This document shows, piece by piece, positions 45,366 through 55,400 of a DNA stretch of 64,000 bases. The translations under genes and the position numbers were made by a program. Within the stretch, counting starts at the first letter, position 1, and each line of letters begins with the position of its first letter. The stretch covers positions 24,117,201 through 24,181,200 of the forward strand of contig NC_092670.1 of assembly GCF_964355755.1 (NCBI RefSeq), read 5' to 3'. Below the pieces are notes generated by a model, which did not search any database, was not told the origin of the DNA, and saw only the letters and a list, made by a program, of their open reading frames with translations. The DNA comes from Antedon mediterranea. Lineage: Eukaryota; Echinodermata; Crinoidea; Comatulida; Antedonidae.

Positions 45366-46430
45366 GAAAAATGCTTGACTACACAATGTCAATGATGTTT
45401 CGGGCTGCAATCATTCACAATAACAACATGGACATCATCTTGAACGATTTATATTTATTTTTTGATAGTAAGTAATAATAATATGTTGTATATCTGTATT
45501 TAAATCACTGTATTTATACATGTCAATTGTGTATAAATTCGTGTTTTTTAAGCTTTAAAACAGGGACTGGATTAAAAAATATTTCCAACCTAGAAGAAAC
45601 TACTCGACATACCGACCTGATGCTAGAAAAAGATTGCCTAATTATTGGTGGCTTGACTGAATCTGAACTAGCCTATTATTTTTACTATTTGTGTTACTGT
45701 TATTAATGTTTTATAATTTATTTTGTGCACTAGGCCTAATGGTCTTGTTATGTTGATTTATATGAAGCATACTATATGTCTCAATCTTATACAGAGCATG
45801 AACCAAATCAGAAGCTGTGAATTTGTTCATTCAACATATCCATGTAAGCATATTAATTAATAGTACAGTTTTTATTTTCATTTTAAAAATTACGAATGTC
45901 AAAATTTACTTAAATTAGAGAAAAGAGTTTTATATGATACTCTTTTCTGATAATATTGAATAGCAAAACTATTCACCGTTGCTTTTTAAGACCATATTGA
46001 AAATAAAAAATTATCAATGATAAAGATAGTACAGTACTACTACTAAAGATGCGTACATTTATCAAATATTTTATGATAAATAACAGTTTGTTATGCTTTT
46101 TGTTATTCTTACAGGATGCAACAGATGTTAGAAAAGAGTATGCAGGACAAAAATTTGCACAGCCATATTGATTGTCAATTGGACGGTCATCATAACTCAA
46201 CATGTACTTTCATTCAGACACATTGTAGAAGCCATGGTTGGGCTTTTATTTAGGCTGCACTATATTTTCCTGAATGATATTTGTGGACTTTGTAGATGCC
46301 CTCCCAAGAATTAGGGTATATCACCAAGGCATATAAGATAGTTTTTGAATTTATAATTATACTACTGAAAGACAAAGACTACAGCAGTGTCTTGACTATT
46401 GTAATATACTGTTGTTATGTTTTCAATAAA
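45366..46430 (+). ncRNA. Possible spliced transcript, small ORF or lncRNA
   Basis: Acceptor TATTGCACAG|GAAAA at 45365, ATG at 45371, donor GATA|GTAAGT at 45467. A second acceptor, TTAAAACAG, at 45563 continues the same frame through ISNLEETTRHTDLMLEKDC to a TAA at about 45705, giving roughly 79 residues without recognisable homology. Further exon-like blocks lie at 45795-45843 (donor CCAT|GTAAGC) and from 46115 (TTCTTACAG|GATGC), with AATAAA at 46425-46430. The splice consensus is good but the coding potential is weak, so a non-coding RNA is as likely. Confidence 0.35.
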
Positions 46431-46825
46431 ATCAAAATGGAATATATATAAGAAACGTATCTTTTTTAAGCATCGTATTTAAACAAAAAAGTCAATCGAT
46501 TTTGGTTGAAAAAATAATTTTTCCAATCTTCTTAGTTTGAAATTTTTCAATCTTTGAATCGATTGAAAATCTTCAATCGTTATTTCAATCAATCCGATTT
46601 GTCCCTACTCACAGTCGGCCAAAAGTTGAAAAATCAACCGTATCGATTGAATATTCAGTCGACCAATTTAAGAGAGCTGGTTTTAACATCGATAACTTTT
46701 GGTCATAATTTGGTAACACAGTTGAGCAGGCATTTGTTAAAATCACCCAGTGTAATCGGGGGGGGGGGGGGTCCCTGGTGCAGATGTTTCATATTTGTTG
46801 ACAATTGCAGATATTAATATATAAA

Positions 46826-47046
46826 ATGCATACTCGTGGTTTGAAATCTTTGTTTACTTTCGCTCGCGACGATTTTTCAGACGAAATGTAATCAAATTAA
46901 TTTACCTGTTAATTACGTAAACTTGTTTTTGGCTCGAATTTTCGACTTAAAATGAATAACTTTAATATTACTTTGATATGGCCAATTTCAATTTCGAATA
47001 TTTTGAACTTCATTTTTTGTTTTTCAAGGGACAATACATTTTTAAA
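46826..47046. mobile_element. Right half of the split MITE
   Basis: Starts ATGCATACTCGTGGTTTGAA and ends CAAGGGACAATACATTTTTA, matching 40697-40912. It completes the left half ending at 42280, so 4.5 kb now separates the two parts. Confidence 0.8.
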
Positions 47047-47139
47047 CATTAACGGATAGGCCTAATAGCTTTAATTTTTTAATTTAAAACGGTAGGCTTA
47101 CTGTTAAAGGTGAATTCAGATGATTGATGATAAAAAAAA

Positions 47140-48924
47140 GTGGTTTTTAGTCGCGTGCAACACAGCTCACTATGTCGGTCAGTAAACACTTGTATAATAT
47201 GCCTTGTCTTGATATCAGTTTCAACTAGCTTAGTCGATTTTGACAGTATATTCCTCATGGCCAGGAATCGATGTGGTTATGTTTTAACGGTGCGCAATCA
47301 AATATTACGCGGTCTACGCACGATTTAACAAATCACGTTTTTAATATCTTCACAAGCTGGAATCACAATTAAATAAATTTGGTACTCATAAATGTCAGGT
47401 CATATTTCATCAAATGGCAATACAATTACGTGCGTAGCGCATATAACACATGCGTACGCGCGCTTAAAATTGTCAACATTTATTTTCGATGAAATTAGAG
47501 TATACGATTCAGGCAATTTTAAGCGTTTAAAATAATATGCACTCTTTTTTGTCCGATTTCTGTTTTACAACCTTTCTTTAATAATATCGGCAAGAATCTC
47601 CTCCATGTAGGGTTTCTCTTTTCAGCCCTTTGTTTTCTCCTCTTGCCACCTCTTCTGATAATCTGTAAGAGTTCCTTTTTCATCTAACACCTTCTCCTCT
47701 AAAGCATGCAAATTGCAGCATCTACTGTAGTATTTTACTCTACTCTATACAGCTCACTGTCGGTCGGTTGGTCGGATGATTGGTCGGTCGGTTTGTCGGT
47801 CGGTAAACACTAACTCAAATTTGAGCACCGACTGCAGCCATGTATAATGTCCTTGATATTTACAGTGAATGATGTTTGAAATGCAAAATAATTTACAAAA
47901 TCAGTATAGTGCCCTCTATACATACACTATACCGTGCCAATTTCTAATAGAGGGCCGTTTGTCACCAAAGACCGGCGGTTCTAAAATGATACAAATAAGA
48001 TGCTTTACTCATTGTTTTAATATTTCAAACAAATACGTGTTTAAAAAGATCTTTATAGCCATCTATACATCGCATTATGTTACCAACAAATTTGGGCCGT
48101 ATTCTCCGGATCCCTCGAAAGATCTACGTGACGTTTCGGCGATTATTGAAAACACAGTGTGAAATGAGTTTGTGGACAAGGCCTGTTTTCACATGGAACA
48201 TTTGTCCTATAACCTTCTTTTTTTCTTTGCAACAGTTAACCTTTGTAAATTCGTTTTGCTACCGAATTCGTGGCACAATCATTTGTAAGGTTATCTTAAT
48301 CAGCCTATTTGAAATATTTAGATTATGATTAAATGCATGCTATAATATCAAAGATCGTATCTGTTATCTTGTAGGCCTACTAAAATATGAATATTTATAA
48401 TAACATTTTATTTAACAAGTCCTTGTTATAAACATGAGGCGTTTTTGTGAATTTTACAAACATCATGTTCAATCCACATTATATAATTATAAATACTTAC
48501 TCTGTTATAAATTAAACAAATAACGACATTGATTATGTGCGAATGTAATATTTGTTTATGTACCGGATACACTTTCTTGCGGTATGCAGTCAGGTATTAG
48601 ATTGTTGTCTGCATGTTCACTCGTTATATCTAGCTACAACCTGCTACTCTACCATGATGGTAATCAACATGTTATCCCTTACGTAATCGAGGATTCTCAA
48701 AAGCGGGAGTGTAAAACTCGAGTCAATATTCTGAGTACAGAAATACAGAATATTGTGTTTAATATTCATACCGGTGGACTCGACTATTATACACTTTGTA
48801 ATGCAACCATCAAAAAGCAGGAGCTAGATTATTGGTTCATGCCCCATTTAAGTGTTGACGGTTTTATCCTTTTAAATAAATTATTTTCCAATTCGTTGAT
48901 CTTACCCATTTATTATAGGCGTAT
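47140..48924 (+). mobile_element. GGTCGGTC-bearing repeat family, copy A
   Basis: Contains TTTTTAGTCGCGTG, CACTATGTCGGTC, GCCAGGAATCGATGTGGTTA and TTACGCGGTCTACGCACGAT (47146-47335), a GGTCGGTCGG run at about 47760-47810, then a body (TTACCAACAAATTTGGGCCG, CTACCGAATTCGTGGCAC, AGAATATTGTGTTTAATATT) that recurs in 50580-51600. Open frames inside it are not supported as genes. No transposase seen. Confidence 0.65.
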
Positions 48925-50107
48925 AAAAAAACCAAAAAAATCAAGTCAGAAATTGTCGACAGAAACGTCACCAACTTTCAAACTGATTCAGGTAGTTATA
49001 CAAAGTTGACTGCGAAGTCTGTAAAATCAAATAAAAAATCTAAAAAATCAAAGAAAAATTTTCAACAAATATTGAAAATTCTTCTAGTAAACAAATTAAA
49101 GGAAATTCTAGGAAGGTAGAAAAGGATAAGAAAACTAAAACTACGTAAAAAATTAGTAAAAATTAAGCTAAAGTCAAAGAAACTAAGCAAAATACTGAGC
49201 AAGCAATTGATACAGATTTGTCAAAAGGTAAGAAACAAGGCCATATAGATGGCTGCAGTCACGTGCTTAGTGTTTACCGACCGACCGACCAACCTACCAA
49301 CTGACCGAAATTACTGAACATGTTTAAAAATGTTGAAATGTTTAAAAACAGTTGTATTTTTTTAATTTACACGTGCGTACGTAGCCTGTCACTTTTGACG
49401 TGCTCGTATAACGTAACTTCGAGTTGAAAAGTAAGTCAAGAAAACAGAAATCGGGCAAAAAGAGCGCGCAATAACACTTAACGCGCAGTGCGCGCGCAAA
49501 AATCTGGGCACTCATGGCAATTTTGTAAACGCCTAAAATTGCCTGAAACGTACTCTTATTTCATCGAAAATAAATTTTGAAAATGTTAAACGCGCGTACG
49601 CATGCGTTACATGCGCTACGCACGTAATTGTATTGTCATATGATGATTTATGCCCTGAAATTTATGAGTACCAAATTGTATTTAATTGTGATTCATGGTT
49701 GTGAAGATATGATTACAAACGTGATTTCGTTAAATCGTGCGTAGACCGCGTAATTTTTTATTGCGCACCGTGAAAACATAACCACATCGATTCCTGGCCA
49801 TAAGGAATATACTGTGAAAAAATTGACTTAGCTAGATTAAACTGATATCAAGATAAGGTCAGAAAGCGATAAAACGCATAGTGATACCGGACCGACAGAC
49901 AGACCGACAGACCGACCGACCGATCGACATAGTGAACTATAGAGTCGCTTCCACGCGACTAAAAACGAAAATCAAGTACAAGAAAAAAATCGGTTGACAA
50001 ATTAACTTTAACTGACACAAATTCATTGAAAAAAGCAAAGAGCCCTGCAAAAAAGACAACTGTTAAAAAAGTTACCAAAAAAGAAACACCAAAAAGAACA
50101 ATTAAAT
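48925..50107 (+). pseudogene. Broken partial copy of the lysine-rich gene's last exon
   Basis: 48925-49229 matches 38081-38385 (CAAGTCAGAAATTGTCGACA, GAAAAGGATAAGAAAACTAA), and 49965-50107 matches 38391-38533 (AAATTAACTTTAACTGACAC, AGCCCTGCAAAAAAGACAAC). Small deletions and stop codons disrupt the frame, and the middle is interrupted by a repeat at 49230-49962. The 5' exons and the C-terminal tail are absent. The copy lies between two members of the same repeat family. Confidence 0.9.
49230..49962 (-). mobile_element. GGTCGGTC-bearing repeat, minus copy inside the pseudogene
   Basis: Runs from GGCCATATAGATGGCTGC to TCGCTTCCACGCGACTAAAA, with CGACCGACCGACC runs at both sides and the body TAACCACATCGATTCCTGGC in reverse orientation to copies A and B. 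Comparison with the intact gene at 38386-38391 fixes its borders within a few bases. The body also contains TGCGCGCGCAAAAATC. Confidence 0.78.
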
Positions 50108-51600
50108 CGCCACTCTACAGCTCACTATGTCGGTCGGTTGGTCGGTCGGTAAACACTAACTTGTATATGACCTTATCTTGATATCAGTTTAATCTAGCTA
50201 AGTCAATTTTTCACAGTATATTCCTTATGGCCAGGAATCGATGTGGTTATGTTTTGACGGTGCGCAATAAAAAATTACGCGGTCTATGCACGATTTAACG
50301 AATTCACGTTTGTAATCATATCTTCACAACCATGAATCACAATTAAATAAAATTTGGTACTCATAAATTTCAGGGCATAAATCACCATATGGCAATACAA
50401 TTACGTGCGTAGCGCTTAAACTTTTCTAAATTTATTTTCGATGAAATAAGAGTACGTTTCAGGCAATTTTAAGCGTTTACAAAATTGCCATGAGTGCGCA
50501 TATTTTTGCGCGCGCACTGCGCGTTAAATGTTATTACGCACTCTTTTTGCCCGATTTCTGTTTTCTTGACATACTTTTGCTACAATACAATAATATGCTG
50601 TACTTAATGTTTTATTATGTCAAATAAATACCGTATCGTCTTTTGAAACGATCTTTGTAGCCATTTAAACATAATTATGTCGCATTATGTTACCAACAAA
50701 TCTTGGCCGTATTCTTCGGATTAATGAAAACGCAGTGTGAAATGAGTTTATGGAAACGAGACTTATATACAAGGTTCTTTTCAAACATGGAACATTTGGC
50801 CTATAACCTTCTTTTTTTCTTTGCAACAGTTAGGCCCAAACCTCTGTAAATCGCGTTGCATTCGTTTCGCTACCGAATTCGTGGCACATTCATTAAAAGC
50901 GTTATCTCAATCGGTCTACTTGAACTGTTTAGATTATGATTAAATACATGCTATAATAATATCAAAGATCGCATCTGTTATCTTTTACTAAAATATGAAT
51001 ATTTATAATAAAAACATTCATACTACCCGTTTTACCAGAATGTATTTTATTCAAGTCTTTGTTATGAACATGTGGTGTTTTTTGTGAATTTTACAAACAT
51101 CGTGTTCAATCCACTATATATTACAAATACTTACTGTGTTATAAATTAAACAAATTTAACGACACTGATTATGTGCGAATAAAATATTTACTATGGATAA
51201 AAAATATCACATCAATTAACATTCAGTGCCTGATTTTGCGGTATGGAACTAGTTAGAGTACCTCGAGGTCTCACTTGTGTGTGTATGTGCCACTGGCCAA
51301 TCTAGCTATCAACCTGGTACCTTTACCTGATGGTATCCACATGCTATCTCGTGATAAATCGAGAATCAAAAGCTCGAGTCTCTAAAACTCGAGTCGTCTG
51401 TACACAGATATTGTGTTACAGAATATTGTGTTTAATATTCATAACGACTATTATTACACTTTGTGATGCAACCATCACAGCCAGGAGCACCTGCTAGATC
51501 GTTGGTTCAACCCCATACCCCATGTGTTAAAGGTTTATCCTTTTAATTAAAATTATTTTCCAATTCTTTGATCGTATATATTAGGCTTATATACATTTTT
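50108..51600 (+). mobile_element. GGTCGGTC-bearing repeat family, copy B
   Basis: Starts CACTCTACAGCTCACTATGT then CGGTCGGTTGGTCGGTCGG. It shares the AATCGATGTGGTTATGTTTT block and the later TTACCAACAAATC...GAATTCGTGGCAC body with copy A in the same orientation. The frame corresponding to 48584-49009 is broken here. Confidence 0.65.
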
Positions 51601-52120
51601 TTTCCATCAGTGTTGGGGATTTACTCAGTGGCGTCCATACATTTTGTACATTGAACACTTTGTATTATTAAGAACTAATTACTATAAAAGGCCTATAAAC
51701 GATTTAGTTGAAAACAAAGCGTGTGGCACGGTATAATAAGATTTAGGCTTTACTTTTAATGTATTTTACACGTTTATACATACAATACATTGATATTATT
51801 AGAATATGACACAATATTTGGCTACTTTTTGTATCTTTGGCTATACAAAATGAAATAAATACAAATTTAAAATGTAAAAAAAATGAAAATAGCTTAAAGA
51901 AATTTCTTTCTAAAGGCTTTGTACTGTCTACACTATCAAAATTGATTTGACAAACAAAATGATGTGCCCAAAATATGGTAGTAATGTTACGCCATCGTGT
52001 CCATGGTGCATATCACATTTTCTTGTCATATACAGTTTATAGTGTAGACAGAGCTTTATAGGCCTATAGTTCAAATTATAATTTAAAAATGACCATCATT
52101 TAGCATCAAGACTTGATGAC
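51601..52120. other. Spacer downstream of the adhesion GPCR, with a MITE
   Basis: 51914-52055 is a diverged AGCTCTGTCTACA-family MITE (ACTGTCTACACTATCAAA...TAGTGTAGACAGAGCT). The rest is AT-rich and may include the GPCR 3' UTR end (minus strand). No gene seen. Confidence 0.6.
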
Positions 52121-52440
52121 TGTTAGTCTGAATTTACTTTAAACAGAACAATCTTGCTGTTTTAGAGACGTGGCTTCTTGTTAAACAGATCGTTATGAAT
52201 GTACTTTATCATTATTAGCATCAAGACTTGTTGAACAGACCGTTAGTCTAAATTCACTTTTTAAACAGAACAATCTTGCTGTGTTAGAGGCTTGACTTCT
52301 TGTTAAACAGGTCGTTCTGAATGTACTCTATCATTATTAGCAAGACTTGTTGAACAGACCGTTAGTCTAAATTCACTTTTTAAACAGAACAATCTTGCTG
52401 TGTTAGAGATTTGGCTTCTTTCAGTCGTTTTGATCTTGCT
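52100..52440 (-). repeat. About 120-bp tandem repeat that includes the GPCR coding end
   Basis: Three units marked by AAACAGAACAATCTTGCTG at 52141, 52263 and 52382 (spacing 122 and 119). The highest-coordinate unit contains the real stop codon of the minus-strand GPCR. The other two, in its 3' UTR, still encode QQDCSV and a stop in the same order. Confidence 0.88.
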
Positions 52441-55400
52441 CTCCATATGTTGAATTGTTCTTTAACCTGTTACGACAAAAACACATTATTAAAACATAAT
52501 TTACAACATAAAACAGCACAAAATAAACCGAAGCACCACCTTAGTAGAACCCGTCCTTTGTGACAGTCATATTCAGGGAACTCTTTCCTGTGAAACGAAT
52601 AAGGAACAAGCTGTTTTTATTTAACACTGGGCCAATCCGTATTCAGAGGACACCCCTCAAGGGGACACTTTCTTGTGAATCGAATAAGAAGCAATATATT
52701 TAACACTACACCCTATCAATGGATACATACCATATTATATTCAGGGGGACTCTCTGGGTCGAGAAGCTGTCCCCTGTCATACGGGTTCTACATTACACAC
52801 ATGCTGTTTAAAATGATCGGTGCCCTGTCATGTATTTGTTTTATTGCAAAGTATTGTTCCATATGCTTTTAACGTAATTACGTTCACGAGGACACTTAAT
52901 CGTGTAGATATATACAATTTGTTTTTGTTTATACGACTACGATACGGCAATGTAAACAATCGGCATCTTTGGTTCCATAATCATAACTGGTTTTCCCATT
53001 ACTATTCCCATTTTGATAGGACTTTAGTTTTACAGTATTAGCATTTGAAACTATTAGGTTTGAGTTAATTTAATTGGAAAACATGCATATGATGATGTTA
53101 AAGAAAGATCAATTATCATGACGTCATGATCAAGATTATCAGAAAAAGAAAAAAAAATTGATGGTGGCTAATTATTGCAATTAAATATTAATTGCAAATG
53201 CATGACATTTTAATTATATTATTTTACATGGCCTAACCCGCTTGCATTGTACAGTGTGTGTTTTTTGCACAGTAACGTAATTTTTAAGTTATCGAATTTA
53301 TTACTATTTGTACACAAAGAGACCATACCTCGATTTACATGAAAATATATATCATTATTTGTGACGTCATTAAAATCTCGAGTTATCTGTATATTTGAGG
53401 ACCGACACATAAAATAGCACGCCCTCTGTCGGTCTGCATTTGTTCAAATACAGTATTTCTTTTTATTTAGATTTAATTAATGTATTTATTTATAATTTGT
53501 TTAAACGTGCATATGTGTGTTTGTGTGAAGAATATTAAATAAAATTGAACTGAGATTGCATATTAGAAAAATAATAATGATAAAAATTCCTGTAACTTTT
53601 ATTTTATATTTCAACAAAATGATAATGTCTCTGCGGATACTTACCTCTACATCCATGACACAATACACTATGAATATTGCAAGGCCTTGAGGGCAATTCA
53701 GAATAACGAATATATACTCGAATACTATGCTTGCGCTTGAAAAGGCAAACGGTCCAAAAACCCAAGTAATTCCAAAAACAGGAAGCAGAAAAATCGTCGC
53801 TTTCATTGTTTTTCTAAAAAGAAGATTAATTATTATGATTAATTATTTTGACACGTTCTATTTACTTTCCACATTTATCAAACTACACGTTATGATAATC
53901 CATCGATATTTGTGTTGTGTGTTTATTACCAAAAGTTAATTAAATTTAACCTACATAACACGTTTCAAATTGTAATATAATTATATTCTAAACCTTTAAC
54001 TCGGGGTTATCTTAGAGTATGATATGAATAATGATGATGTTCAAAAAGCAGTTGTAACATGGTAGATTTAAAACAAATATATCATATACTATTTTAAATC
54101 TCCCTATTGTAACGTTCAAACGTTATTCGCGTTACGCGTACGTGCTTGCGTTGCGTCCTAACAGTGGCACTTACAATGTACTCTCATTAAAACTCTTCTC
54201 ATTTCTGCTTTGTCTTGATTTGGACTTCAAATAGACAGTTCTTAGCGTCATCACTAAAATAATCATATTTACCTGTAACAAAAAACATGTTATTTTGAAA
54301 TTTATTGATTGATATGAATTAATAATAAGGATACGCATGGTGACTGTTAATGATTTCGCACTTTATTCATTACTGGATAGCACTTAACAAGATTTGAACA
54401 ATCAATCATCACCTTACAAAAATGTACCGAGGCCTAATTTATCAAAGTACTGAGATGTTTTCCGGATTTCAAACACGGCAATGCCTCAACGAATACCGGT
54501 AGGCCTGTGTACTTTTTTGTAAATGTTCGTAAGTAGTTATCTCTTGATTTCCGATAGGAATTTCACATGACGGATCAATTGATTCTTAATGACGTCATTG
54601 ATAATGTTACTTATGTTAATGAGGATTTTTAAAAATGATGCAAGTCAAATTCATATCACTTTACCGTAATTATAATTAAAGCCGGTATTACTAAAGCATA
54701 GACTGCTCCATTGCTTTCGTTTAACCAACATCTGAAATGCAAAAAAAGATTATACTATATTATACTGTTATTTGTGCCATACTGACTGTTTTCGAACCGC
54801 GCGCGTTATAGATTGAAAACGAACGCCGACCTTTTCACGATGAGCAACAAGTCGAAAAGTCATTCTGAGTGTCAGTCAGAATCACGCGCACCCTTTTCCG
54901 CCAGTTCTGTATAATAATAAACGACCGGGCAGTGTTTAGGTGTTGTGAAGTGTGAAGCAAAGTTTAAATGGCTGTTCTATGGATGTTGCTAATTGACCAG
55001 TCTGAACTGTCTCTTGTGTATGGCGCGCCAAGCTGTCATTCATTCGAAAATAAAGATATCTTAGTTTAAAACTAAGATATCTCTATTAATAGAGATATCT
55101 CTTTTTAGAACTACGATATCTCTATTTAAAACTAAGATATCTCTATTTAAAACTAAGATATCTCTATTAATAGAGATATCTCTATTAATAGAGATATCTC
55201 TATTAATAGAGATATCTTAGTTTTGTTTCCGGTTCAGTGTTTTATGGGTAATACGATTTTCCATCTATGACTGAGGTAAGGTCAAGTTCCCATATTTATG
55301 GCGCGCCAAGCTGTCATTTATTCAAGCAATAGAGATATCTTAGTTTTTAATAGAAATATCTTAGTTTTAAATAGAGATATCTTAGTTTTAAATAGAGATA

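Noticed and set aside
48584-49009. 141-codon frame (MQSGIRLLSACS...)
   Set aside because: It spans the junction between a repeat copy and the lysine-rich pseudogene; the second repeat copy (51240-51590) has frameshifts and stops, so there is no sign of selection.
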